Assembly (NCBI RefSeq): GCF_001269655.1
Contig: NZ_LHVE01000014.1
Coordinates: 248,001-312,000 of the forward strand
Reading direction: 5' to 3'
Length of the DNA: 64,000 nt
From: Pseudomonas thivervalensis
GTDB taxonomy: Bacteria > Pseudomonadota > Gammaproteobacteria > Pseudomonadales > Pseudomonadaceae
Below the pieces are notes generated by a model that was not told the origin of the DNA, made no database searches, and saw only the letters and a program-made list of their open reading frames with translations. Below, one piece after another: positions 37,959-46,757 of this stretch; within the stretch, counting starts at the first letter, position 1; every line of letters starts with the position of its first letter. Made by a program: the position numbers and the translations under genes.

Positions 37959-39395
37959 TCATTGCGGCTCAGGGCTTAAACGTTTACGCAATTGCTGGCT
38001 GTAGCCTTGCCACTCGACAAGTACTTGTTGCTGCATTGGCGTAGACAGGACCATCCACTCTGCCATCGCCTCGTCAAAACTTTTCAAGGTATTAGGCGCG
38101 CCCCACTCCGGGGCGGACAGACGTTGTTGACAGAAAATTTTCCAGCGTCCCTGCTCTTCGGCATTCAAGGTGTCTGGAAAGTTGCGTGCGCGATATCGGA
38201 ACAATAGTTCCGGCAGACGCTCATCATCGAAAGGCCAGTGCTCTTGAGCCAATTGCGCCGGGTCCGCCAGGCGGACTTGTTCACATAAACGCCGATCACG
38301 ATCCCCCAAGAAGCCCGTGTATAACTGTTGTTCGGGATCCTCGCTGGCGCTGAAATCCTCACGGCCATAAATAGCCTGAAGTTTATCCTGCCAAACTTTC
38401 TGTGCGTCAGTTAGCCGCAACGCCCGTTGTTGATAGCCCTCCATGTCCAGTTCCAGTCGCTGCTGGTCCTCGACACGCAGCACCGACAACGGCGCGACCA
38501 CCGGGCACTTGTTGATATGGATAAGCTTGAGTGGCACCGGCAGCTCACCCTCGAGCAGTTCTTCACGGCGAGTATACAAACGCTGGCGCAGGCTTTCGGC
38601 ATCGTGGTCCAACAGGCCCTGGGGATCCAGGTGCAAGTCGCAGACAATCAGGGCGTTGCGGTTTTTCGGGTGCCAGGCCAGCGGCAGGACCACGCCGATG
38701 TAGTTTCGAGCCGCTGAGAAGCGGCCGGAAATATGCACCATCGGCTGCAGCAGGCGGATCTGATCCATTACTTTCTGTTTACTGCGTAACTGAAACAGCC
38801 AGTCGTAAAGCCGAGGCTGTTTCTGACGGATCAGGCGGGCCAGGGCAATGGTTGCGCGCACGTCCGACAGTGCATCGTGGGCCTGGCCATGGTCGATGCC
38901 ATTAGCGGCGGTCAGGCGCTCGAGCTTGAGGGTGACGCGCCCATCTTCCTGCGGCCAGACGATGCCTTGCGGACGCAGCGCATAGGCCGCCCGCACCAGG
39001 TCGATCAAATCCCAGCGACTGTTACCGCCTTGCCACTCCCGCGCGTACGGGTCGAAGAAATTCCGATAGAGGCTGTAGCGGGTCATTTCATCGTCGAAGC
39101 GCAGCGTGTTGTAGCCGGCGCCACAGGTACCGGGCGCAGCCAGTTGGCCGTGGACACGGGTCATGAAATCGGCTTCGCTCAAGCCTTTTTCGGCCAGGCA
39201 CGACGGGGTGATGCCGGTAATCGCACAGGCCGCCGGGTGCGGCAGGATGTCATCGCTGGGCCGGCAATACAGGTTCACCGGTTCATCGATTTCATTGAGC
39301 TCGAAATCGGTACGGATACCCGCCACCTGCAAGGGCCGGTCGCAACGCGGATTGATGCCGGTGGTTTCGTAGTCGTACCAGAAGATGGAAGTCAC
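37959..39395 (-). CDS. sbcB: Exodeoxyribonuclease I SbcB
   Basis: ExoI degrades single-stranded DNA from the 3' end and works in mismatch repair and recombination. The 478-residue protein has DEDDh exonuclease motifs: IFWYDYETTGINP (Asp-x-Glu), the ITGITPSCL segment, GYNTLRFDDEMTRYS and HDALSDVRATIALARLI. The SH3-like and C-terminal exonuclease_C domains follow. The start is a GTG (MTSIFWYDYE). Open frame further upstream runs through a REP repeat and is not real. Confidence 0.96.
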   Translation of the reverse strand: MTSIFWYDYETTGINPRCDRPLQVAGIRTDFELNEIDEPVNLYCRPSDDILPHPAACAITGITPSCLAEKGLSEADFMTRVHGQLAAPGTCGAGYNTLRFDDEMTRYSLYRNFFDPYAREWQGGNSRWDLIDLVRAAYALRPQGIVWPQEDGRVTLKLERLTAANGIDHGQAHDALSDVRATIALARLIRQKQPRLYDWLFQLRSKQKVMDQIRLLQPMVHISGRFSAARNYIGVVLPLAWHPKNRNALIVCDLHLDPQGLLDHDAESLRQRLYTRREELLEGELPVPLKLIHINKCPVVAPLSVLRVEDQQRLELDMEGYQQRALRLTDAQKVWQDKLQAIYGREDFSASEDPEQQLYTGFLGDRDRRLCEQVRLADPAQLAQEHWPFDDERLPELLFRYRARNFPDTLNAEEQGRWKIFCQQRLSAPEWGAPNTLKSFDEAMAEWMVLSTPMQQQVLVEWQGYSQQLRKRLSPEPQ

Positions 39396-39503
39396 GGGCT
39401 GTTCCTGAAACTGAAGATTGGCGAAGTCTAGGCGCTTGAACGGGCCTGCGGCCAGCAGTGCTGTAACTTTTGAATGCCGACACACAGGTCCACCACATGC
39501 CCC

Positions 39504-39595
39504 CTGTGGGAGCGAGCTTGCTCGCGATGGCGGTGGGTCAGCTTGCCTAAATGTTGAATGGGCTGCCGTCATCGCGAGCAAGCTCGCTCCCACAG
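39504..39595. repeat. REP/BIME repeat (ctgtgggagcgagcttgctcgcgat type)
   Basis: An inverted pair of CTGTGGGAGCGAGCTTGCTC arms lies in the 374-base gap between the divergent sbcB and RDD genes. No other feature was seen in 39396-39769. Confidence 0.85.
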
Positions 39596-39769
39596 TTGAT
39601 CTGCGGTGCCTGCGAGTGCAATCCCGGCATGGAGGTACAGACAGTGTTCGCCCTCTCAATCCTGTTGCAAACCATGAATGCCCCACACTGTTCTATCGTT
39701 TGCCCGCGCGAAGACTGCTAGCATCTGGGCCGAGATTGCACATTCGGTCTGGCCCATCACAGGTTGCCC

Positions 39770-40495
39770 ATGCTCGAGACACCAGCACTGCAAAGGAACG
39801 CGACGCTGCCCGCGCCCCTGGACACGCGCTATCAGGTTGAAACGCCGGAAGGCATCGACCTGCCGCTGCGCCCGGCGGGGTTGATGCCGCGTGCCATCGC
39901 CTTCACCATCGACCTGGGCATACGTGGGTTGGTCCTGGGGTTTTTCTTCCTGGTCCTGGCCTTTTTTGGCGAGCTGGGGCTCGGCCTGGGTTCCATCCTG
40001 CTGTTTGTCGTCAGTTGGTGGTACATGGTGCTGTTCGAGGTGCTGAACCAGGGGCGCTCGCCCGGCAAACAGATCATGGGGCTGCGGGTGGTGCAGGACG
40101 ATGGCCGGCCCATCGGCTGGTCGGCGTCGCTGATCCGCAACCTCCTGCGTTTTGTCGACATGCTGCCCTTCGGCTATACCTTCGGGGCCATCTGCTGCCT
40201 GCAACATCCGGCTTTCAAGCGCCTGGGCGACCTCGCGGCCGGCACGTTGGTGGTGTATCGCGAACAGCCGGTCAAACGCCCCGCCCTCCCCATGGCCTCG
40301 CCGACACGCACGCCTTTCACCCTGACCCTGCAGGAGCAACGCGCCGTGCTGGGTTTCGCCGAACGCCAGGCAGAACTTTCCCAGGCGCGGGTCGATGAGC
40401 TGGCGGCCATCCTGGCCGTGCCACTGAACGTCCAGGTGCCGAACGCCACCGCCGAACTCAATGGCATCGCCCGTGGCCTGTTGGGGCCGACATGA
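39770..40495 (+). CDS. RDD family membrane protein
   Basis: This 241-residue protein has a RDD domain with the Arg/Asp/Asp residues in PRAIAFTIDLGIRGLVLG and LIRNLLRFVDMLPFGY, plus GRSPGKQIMGLRVV. Three to four membrane helices lie in residues 35-170. RDD proteins are often transporters or membrane partners of MoxR systems. The ATG at 39770 is preceded by AGG. It is the first gene of a six-gene operon in which neighbours overlap by ATGA. The function is unknown. Confidence 0.88.
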   Translation: MLETPALQRNATLPAPLDTRYQVETPEGIDLPLRPAGLMPRAIAFTIDLGIRGLVLGFFFLVLAFFGELGLGLGSILLFVVSWWYMVLFEVLNQGRSPGKQIMGLRVVQDDGRPIGWSASLIRNLLRFVDMLPFGYTFGAICCLQHPAFKRLGDLAAGTLVVYREQPVKRPALPMASPTRTPFTLTLQEQRAVLGFAERQAELSQARVDELAAILAVPLNVQVPNATAELNGIARGLLGPT

Positions 40496-41466
40496 AGCAA
40501 AGCCTGTTCGAAAGCCGCCACCAAGGCGAATGGGAGCACCTGTCCCGGCAACTCGATCAATTGGAGCGCAGCCGCAACGTGCCCCAGAGTGGTGACTTCC
40601 CCGCCGCCTATCGACGGCTCTGCCATCACCTGGCACTGGCCCAGGCCCGGGGCTACAGCAGCTTGTTGGTCGACAACCTGCAACAACTGGCGCTGCGCGG
40701 TCACCAGCAGCTCTATCGGGATCGCAGCCGGCCATCCGCCAGCCTCTCGGCCTTTATCCTGGTCGGTTTCCCTCGACTGGTGCGTGAACAATGGCGCTTC
40801 GTACTGGCCGCCAGCGTGATGTTCCTTGGCAGCCTGGTCGGCATCGGGTTGCTGGTCTATCTGTTCCCGGAACTGGTCTACAGCGTATTGGGCGCCGACG
40901 AAATCAGCCAGATCCGCAGCATGTATGACCCGGCCTCCGGGCACCTGGGCCGCTCGGTCGAACGGGCCGCCAGCGAGGACTGGGTCATGTTCGGCTACTA
41001 CATCATGCACAACATCGGCATTGCCTTTCAGACGTTTGCCAGTGGCTTGATGTTCGGGCTGGGCAGCGCGTTTTTCCTGCTTTTCAATGGCCTGACCATC
41101 GGCGCGGTAGCCGGACACCTAACCCAGATCGGTTCCGGGGGAACGTTCTGGTCATTCGTGATCGGCCACGGCGCCTTCGAACTCACCGCCATCGCCCTGG
41201 CCGGCGCCGCGGGCCTGCAATTGGGCTGGGCCTTGATCGCGCCGGGACGCCTCACCCGGGGTGAAGCCTTGCGGCTCGCCGCCGGTAAAAGCGTGCTGAT
41301 GATCGGCGGCGTGATGCTGTTTCTACTGATTGCCGCGTTCATCGAGGCCTACTGGTCTTCCAGCGCCGTGACGCCCGCCACCAAATACACGGTGGGCGCG
41401 TTGTTGTGGCTGTTGGTGATCAGCTATCTGTCGCTTGCCGGACGGGTTCGCCATGCGCCTGAGTGA
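40492..41466 (+). CDS. SpoIIM-like stage II sporulation protein M family membrane protein
   Basis: This 324-residue integral membrane protein is of the SpoIIM/DUF95 family, found in non-sporulating bacteria next to RDD, MoxR and DUF58 genes. The N-terminal cytoplasmic ~100 residues are followed by about five to six hydrophobic helices. Motifs NIGIAFQTFASGLMFGLGSAF, NGLTIGAVAGHLTQIG and GHGAFELTAIALAGAAGLQLG are the SpoIIM core. Start and preceding stop overlap as ATGA. Confidence 0.88.
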   Translation: MKQSLFESRHQGEWEHLSRQLDQLERSRNVPQSGDFPAAYRRLCHHLALAQARGYSSLLVDNLQQLALRGHQQLYRDRSRPSASLSAFILVGFPRLVREQWRFVLAASVMFLGSLVGIGLLVYLFPELVYSVLGADEISQIRSMYDPASGHLGRSVERAASEDWVMFGYYIMHNIGIAFQTFASGLMFGLGSAFFLLFNGLTIGAVAGHLTQIGSGGTFWSFVIGHGAFELTAIALAGAAGLQLGWALIAPGRLTRGEALRLAAGKSVLMIGGVMLFLLIAAFIEAYWSSSAVTPATKYTVGALLWLLVISYLSLAGRVRHAPE

Positions 41467-42994
41467 CGCCACCGTCGTTATCCGCCCCCGCACCACCTGG
41501 GAAGCCATGGACCTGGGTGTATTGATGAGCCAACAGCATCGACGCCTGTTGATGACCAGTTGGGCGATCATCACGCTGCCGGCGTACCTGTTGCTGACCT
41601 TGCTACTGTGGGATTCACCGTCCCTGGTGGTGATGCTGTTCTGGTGGTTGAAGCCGGCCTTTGACCGTCTGCCCTTGTACATCCTGTCCAAGGCGCTGTT
41701 TGGCGAAACCCCCACCTTGAGGCAGGCCTTGCGCCAATGGCCTGCGCTGCTCAAGCCCCAATTGCTGGCCAGCCTGACCTGGCGCCGGCTCAGCCTGAGC
41801 CGCAGCTTCCTGATGCCCGTGGTGCAACTCGAAGGGCTCGCCGGCGAGGCGCGGCAGCAACGCATACGGGTATTGCTGCAACGCAACCGCGGCGCTTCGC
41901 AATGGTTGACCATCATCGGCATGCACCTGGAAACCGCCCTGTGGTTCGGCCTGATGGCCCTGTTCTACCTGTTCGTGCCGCAACAAGTCGAACTGCAATG
42001 GGATTGGGAGACGCTGGTGTCCGCGGCCGAGCACGACTGGTTGTGGTTCGAACACCTGGTCAACTTCCTCTACCCGCTGCTGCTGATCTTATGGGAGCCG
42101 GTGTACGTCGCCTGTGGCTTCAGCCTCTACCTGAACCGGCGCACGATCCTCGAGGCGTGGGACATCGAACTGGTGTTCCGGCGCCTGCGCCAACGCCTGA
42201 GTGGCGTGGCCCCGGTGTTGCTGCTGCTGGCCTTGGTGATGCTGCCATTGGCACCCCCGGCGTTCGCCGCTGAGGACAACAACGCCCCCGACAGTCCGCG
42301 GCTGCTTAACCAGCCCCTCACCAGCGAAGCCGCCCGGGACGGCATCGAGGCGATCCTTGACGCCCCGCCGTTCAAGAACCCCGAGACCGTTACCCGTTAT
42401 CGTTTCGGCGAAGAAACCGCTGAGTCCGCCGACGAGACCGAAGCCAAACCGAACTGGCTCAAAGCATTGTTCAAATGGCTCGGCAGCCAACGCTTCGACA
42501 TCGCCGCGGCGCTGATCCAGATCGCGCTGTGGGCCTGCCTGATAGGTGCGATCGTCTGGCTGGCCTGGCACTACCGGGAACGGCTCAAGGCCCTGGTCAA
42601 TCGCCGGCCGACGCCACGCCTGCCCATTGAACGAGCGGCGCCGGCACGCATGTTCGGCCTGGATATTCGTGAGGAAAGCCTGCCGACCGACATCGCCGCC
42701 AGCGTCGAACAACTGTGGGCCACGCAACCCCGTGAAGCCCTGGGCCTGCTGTACCGGGCACTGCTCAGCCGCTTGTATCATGACTTCAAGATCCCCTTGA
42801 AACCGTCCGACACCGAAGGCCAGGTGCTGCAGCGCGTCGAACAGCTCAAGCAGGACAACCTGCTGGGCTTCAGCAAAGTCCTGACCTTGCATTGGCAGAA
42901 CATTGCCTACGGGCATCGCCCACCGCCGACCCACCTGCAACAAGAACTGTGTGACGGCTGGCGCGGGCTGTTCGGTCCGGGAGCGTCTCGATGA
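41453..42994 (+). CDS. DUF4129 domain membrane protein
   Basis: This 513-residue protein starts MRLSDATVVIRPRTTWEAMDLG, inside the end of the SpoIIM-like gene (14-base overlap). Several hydrophobic helices lie at about 40-70, 165-215 and 250-275. A loop of ~80 residues and another helix (about 345-370) precede the C-terminal DUF4129 domain (VEQLWATQPREALGLLYRALLSRLYHDFKIPLKPSDTEGQVLQRV). DUF4129 is usually next to MoxR/DUF58 genes or fused to transglutaminases. Here there is no transglutaminase. Confidence 0.87.
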   Translation: MRLSDATVVIRPRTTWEAMDLGVLMSQQHRRLLMTSWAIITLPAYLLLTLLLWDSPSLVVMLFWWLKPAFDRLPLYILSKALFGETPTLRQALRQWPALLKPQLLASLTWRRLSLSRSFLMPVVQLEGLAGEARQQRIRVLLQRNRGASQWLTIIGMHLETALWFGLMALFYLFVPQQVELQWDWETLVSAAEHDWLWFEHLVNFLYPLLLILWEPVYVACGFSLYLNRRTILEAWDIELVFRRLRQRLSGVAPVLLLLALVMLPLAPPAFAAEDNNAPDSPRLLNQPLTSEAARDGIEAILDAPPFKNPETVTRYRFGEETAESADETEAKPNWLKALFKWLGSQRFDIAAALIQIALWACLIGAIVWLAWHYRERLKALVNRRPTPRLPIERAAPARMFGLDIREESLPTDIAASVEQLWATQPREALGLLYRALLSRLYHDFKIPLKPSDTEGQVLQRVEQLKQDNLLGFSKVLTLHWQNIAYGHRPPPTHLQQELCDGWRGLFGPGASR

Positions 42995-44154
42995 GCCGGC
43001 ACGCGGGGTGGCTGATCGGCGCCGTGCTGGCCGCGCTGGTGTGCGCATTCGGTTTCTATCTCTCCAACAAGGCCGTGCCCTATGAGGAGGTCGTCGAACA
43101 CGGCCCCTCCCCGCAAGCCCAGGCCAACCCTTACCTGGCCGCCGAACTGTTCCTGCGCCAGCGGGGGATCAACGTCGAGCACGCCAACAGCCTGGAGGTG
43201 CTGCCCACCCTGGAGCCTCGCCAGCACAGCCTGCTGTTGCTGGGCGAACGAACCCACATGACGCCCCGGGAAGTCGAGCAGTTGATGAACTGGACCCGGG
43301 CCGGCGGGCGCTTGCTCTTCGTGGCCGAAGCCTTGTGGGACGACAGCACCGGCAGCAGCGGCGACCTGTTGCTCGATCGCGTGCGCCTGCGCCAATCTTT
43401 GAGCAAGGACCTCAAGGAGCCGGCGCCCGAACTGATCAAGGACCGTTACCCGGAACTGACCAAGCTCTACCTGGAAGACGAAGAGGCGCCGGCGTATGTC
43501 GGCTTCGACACTGACTTCCACCTCGAAGACCCGCATGACCTGGCCCAGGCCTGGGCCAACAGCGCATCGTCGACCCACATGATGCAATTGACCCTCGGCC
43601 TCGGCTCGATCACCGTGATCACCGATGCCGAGCTGTGGAAGAACGACGCCATCGACCAGTTCGACAACGCCTGGCTGCTCTGGTACTTGAGCGCCGACAC
43701 GGACGTCACGCTGCTGTTCAACACCGACCACGACGACCTGCTGACCCTGCTGCTGCGCTATTTCCCCCAGGCATTGGTGGCACTGCTGGCCTTGATTGCC
43801 CTGTGGTTCTGGCGTTCAGCGGTGCGTCATGGCCCGCTGCAAGCACCGGCCTCCCAGGCACGACGCCAGTTGGAAGAACATGTGCAGGCCAGCGCCGGTT
43901 TCCACCTGCGCCACAACGGCCAACAACACCTGCTGCACGCCTTGCAACAAGACCTGCTGCGCCGGGCACGCCATCTTCACCCAGGCTTCGAACAACTGGC
44001 CGTCGCCGAACAATGGCAGGTACTCGCCCGCCTGACCCGGCAACCCACGCGAGCTATCAGCCAGGCCTTGAGCCCACGGCCGAAACAGAGGATGTCCAGC
44101 GCCGAGTTCTGCCGCCAGGTCGCCCATTTGCAAACCCTCAGGAATGCCTTATGA
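42991..44154 (+). CDS. DUF4350 domain protein
   Basis: This 387-residue protein is of the DUF4350 family. An N-terminal helix (about 8-27) anchors it, and the extracytoplasmic domain begins NPYLAAELFLRQRGINVE. The hydrophobic DDLLTLLLRYFPQALVALLALIALWFWRS near residue 265 is a second helix, leaving a cytoplasmic tail of ~110 residues. The start overlaps the upstream stop (ATGA), and the stop overlaps the moxR start (TTATGA). It is a membrane component of the MoxR system. Confidence 0.88.
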   Translation: MSRHAGWLIGAVLAALVCAFGFYLSNKAVPYEEVVEHGPSPQAQANPYLAAELFLRQRGINVEHANSLEVLPTLEPRQHSLLLLGERTHMTPREVEQLMNWTRAGGRLLFVAEALWDDSTGSSGDLLLDRVRLRQSLSKDLKEPAPELIKDRYPELTKLYLEDEEAPAYVGFDTDFHLEDPHDLAQAWANSASSTHMMQLTLGLGSITVITDAELWKNDAIDQFDNAWLLWYLSADTDVTLLFNTDHDDLLTLLLRYFPQALVALLALIALWFWRSAVRHGPLQAPASQARRQLEEHVQASAGFHLRHNGQQHLLHALQQDLLRRARHLHPGFEQLAVAEQWQVLARLTRQPTRAISQALSPRPKQRMSSAEFCRQVAHLQTLRNAL

Positions 44155-45155
44155 CTGAACAGAACGAACCAACCGACGGCCAGGCCCACGCCGCCCAACA
44201 GCGCCAGCGTGCCAGTCAGTTGGCCCAGGCCATCCGCACCGAGCTGCGTAAAGCGGTGGTCGGCCAGACCAGCGTGATCGACGATGTGCTCACGGCACTG
44301 ATCGCCGGCGGCCACGTGCTGCTCGAAGGTGTTCCCGGGCTGGGCAAGACCTTGCTGGTGCGGGCCTTGGCACGCTGTTTCAACGGCGAATTCGCGCGCA
44401 TCCAGTTCACCCCGGACCTGATGCCCAGCGACGTCACCGGGCACGCGGTGTACGACTTGCAGACCGAGCAGTTCAAGCTGCGCAAGGGCCCGGTGTTCAC
44501 CCACCTGCTGCTGGCCGACGAGATCAATCGCGCACCGGCCAAGACCCAGGCCGCGCTGCTCGAAGCCATGCAGGAGCGTCAGGTCACCCTCGAAGGCCGC
44601 GCCCTGCCCATCGCCCAGCCGTTCATGGTCCTGGCGACACAGAACCCCATCGAACAGGAAGGCACCTACCCGCTGCCGGAAGCCGAGCTTGATCGGTTCA
44701 TGCTCAAGGTACGCATGGACTACCCGGATGCCGACCAGGAGCTGGAGATGGTCCGCCAGGTCAGCCGTTCGACCCGCGCCGACATGCTCGATGTGCAACC
44801 GCTGCGCACGGTGTTGCAGGCCAAGGACGTGCAAGCGTTGCAACGCATCGCCAGCGACCTGCCGATGGACGACCAGGTGCTCGACTACGCCGTGCGCCTG
44901 GCCCGCACCACCCGCAGTTGGCCGGGCTTGACCCTCGGCGCCGGGCCTCGCGCCTCGATTGCCCTGGTACGTTGCGCCCGGGCCCGGGCCTTGTTGCGCG
45001 GCGGCGACTTCGTGGTGCCGGACGACATCAAGGGCTGCGCCCTGGCCGTACTGCGCCATCGTGTTCGACTGGCGCCGGAACTGGACATCGAAGGGTTGTC
45101 GGTGGACCAGGTGCTGGGACAACTGCTCGATCAAGTGCCGGCGCCGCGGTTGTGA
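44151..45155 (+). CDS. MoxR-family AAA+ ATPase
   Basis: MoxR ATPases act as chaperones for metal-dependent or envelope proteins and usually pair with DUF58/VWA proteins. The 334-residue protein has Walker A LLEGVPGLGKT, Walker B LLADEINRAPAKTQAALLEAMQE, sensor 1 VLATQNPIEQEGTYPLPEAE, and the LDRF arginine-finger region. The start is ATG at 44151, overlapping the DUF4350 stop. The DUF58 partner is 253 bases downstream, separated by an 18-bp tandem array and a REP repeat, unlike the tightly overlapping genes before it. Confidence 0.95.
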   Translation: MTEQNEPTDGQAHAAQQRQRASQLAQAIRTELRKAVVGQTSVIDDVLTALIAGGHVLLEGVPGLGKTLLVRALARCFNGEFARIQFTPDLMPSDVTGHAVYDLQTEQFKLRKGPVFTHLLLADEINRAPAKTQAALLEAMQERQVTLEGRALPIAQPFMVLATQNPIEQEGTYPLPEAELDRFMLKVRMDYPDADQELEMVRQVSRSTRADMLDVQPLRTVLQAKDVQALQRIASDLPMDDQVLDYAVRLARTTRSWPGLTLGAGPRASIALVRCARARALLRGGDFVVPDDIKGCALAVLRHRVRLAPELDIEGLSVDQVLGQLLDQVPAPRL

Positions 45156-45176
45156 TGAGGGCGTCTGTGCCAAGCG

Positions 45177-45248
45177 TGCTTTTTGTGCCAGGAATACTTT
45201 TTGTGCCAGGAATATCCTTTGTGGCAGGCATGCTTTTTGTGGCGAGGG
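45177..45248. repeat. Four 18-bp tandem repeats leading into a REP
   Basis: The units start at 45177, 45195, 45213 and 45231, with consensus TGCTTTTTGTGCCAGGAA. The last unit ends TTTTTGTGGCGAGGG, which is already the edge of the REP repeat at 45239. Confidence 0.9.
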
Positions 45249-45345
45249 AGCTTGCTCCCGCTGGGCTGCGAAGCAGCCCTCAGGTTCTATCTGACACACC
45301 GCCAGGGGACGCTGCGCGTCCAGCGGGAGCAAGCTCCCTCGCCAC
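45239..45345. repeat. REP/BIME repeat inside the MoxR operon
   Basis: An inverted pair of GTGGCGAGGGAGCTTGCTCC arms lies between moxR and the DUF58 gene. Confidence 0.88.
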
Positions 45346-45408
45346 AGGAAACCTCACTGCAGCAAATTTCTTTGCCAAGGCAAACATCCCCTGCAAGGGC
45401 ATGCACCG

Positions 45409-46740
45409 ATGAAACCCTCACGCCTGCTGCTGACCTGGCTCGCCGTGCTGCTGACCGTGAGTATCGTGCTCGGCGCGCTGCGAGCATTGGGCATCACGGT
45501 GCCATCGGCGCTGTTGTCGATCAACTGGGGCTTGCTGCTGGCCTTGCTGGCCCTGGCGCTAATCGATGCCGTGCGCGTCCGGCGCCTGCCTTCGCCCCGG
45601 GTGCAACGGCAGATGCCCGGGAGCCTGGCCTTGGGCCGTTGGGGTGACGTCCGGTTGGACATCAGCCATGACTTTGCCCAGCCGTTGCACGTGCAGCTTT
45701 TCGACCACGTACCCGATGGCCTGGACTTCGAGAACCTGCCGCTGTCGGTCGAACTGCAACCCGGCCAGCGCAGCCAGGTCGGCTACCGCCTGCGCCCGCT
45801 CAAGCGCGGTCACTTCACCTTCGCCCGATGCGAAACCAACCTGCCAAGCCCGTTGGGTCTGTGGACCGACAAACGCCTGCTGGAGGCCGTCGACCACACC
45901 CGCGTCTACCCGGACTTCGCCAGGCTCTACGACGGCCAGTTGCTGGCGGTGGACAATTGGCTCAGCCAGCTTGGCATCCGCCAGCGTCAACGCCGCGGCC
46001 AGGGGCAGGAATTCCATCAACTGCGCGAATTCCGCGAAGGCGACAGCCTGCGCCAGATCGACTGGAAAGCCACCGCCCGCCATCGCACGCCGATTGCCCG
46101 TGAATACGAAGACGAGCGCGACCAGCAGATCATTTTCATGCTCGACTGCGGCCGGCGCATGCGCAGCCAGGACGGCGAGCTGGCGCATTTCGATCACGCC
46201 CTGAACGCCTGCCTGCTGCTCAGCTACACCGCGCTGCGCCAAGGCGATGCCGTGGGCCTGAGTACCTTCGCCAGTGAACAGTCGCGCTACCTCGCGCCAG
46301 TCAAAGGCACGGGGCAGCTCAATGTGTTGCTCAACACCGTGTACGACCTCGACAGCAGCCAGCACCCCGCCGATTACCAGGCCGCCGTCACCCAACTGCT
46401 GGCCCGGCAGAAACGCCGGGCCCTGGTGGTGCTGGTGACCAACCTGCGGGACGACGACGATGAGGAACTGCTGACCGCCGTCAAACGCCTCGGCCAGCAG
46501 CATCGGGTGCTGGTGGCGAGCCTGCGGGAAGAAGCGCTCGACCGCCTGCGGCAAACGCCGGTGCAGACCTTGCCCGAGGCGTTGGCCTATTGCGGGACGG
46601 TGGACTATTTGAATGCACGGGCGACGCTGCATGAGCGATTGGGTGCCCATGGAATGGCGGTATTGCAAGCCCGGCCCGGGGAGTTGGGGGCCGAGCTGGT
46701 GACGTTGTACCTGGGGTGGAAGAAGGCCGGGAATTTGTAG
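45409..46740 (+). CDS. DUF58 domain protein (MoxR partner)
   Basis: This 443-residue protein is of the DUF58 family, whose C-terminal half adopts a VWA-like fold. Two hydrophobic helices near residues 8-27 and 33-50 anchor it. The hallmark is in REFREGDSLRQIDWKATARHRTPIAREYEDERDQQIIFMLDCGRRM, and the metal site is expected around MLDCGRRMR. Start choice is the ATG at 45409, and it is the last gene of the operon. It converges on the Tc-like cassette with 17 bases between the stops. Confidence 0.92.
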   Translation: MKPSRLLLTWLAVLLTVSIVLGALRALGITVPSALLSINWGLLLALLALALIDAVRVRRLPSPRVQRQMPGSLALGRWGDVRLDISHDFAQPLHVQLFDHVPDGLDFENLPLSVELQPGQRSQVGYRLRPLKRGHFTFARCETNLPSPLGLWTDKRLLEAVDHTRVYPDFARLYDGQLLAVDNWLSQLGIRQRQRRGQGQEFHQLREFREGDSLRQIDWKATARHRTPIAREYEDERDQQIIFMLDCGRRMRSQDGELAHFDHALNACLLLSYTALRQGDAVGLSTFASEQSRYLAPVKGTGQLNVLLNTVYDLDSSQHPADYQAAVTQLLARQKRRALVVLVTNLRDDDDEELLTAVKRLGQQHRVLVASLREEALDRLRQTPVQTLPEALAYCGTVDYLNARATLHERLGAHGMAVLQARPGELGAELVTLYLGWKKAGNL

Positions 46741-46757
46741 AGAATCGCACCTCACCG

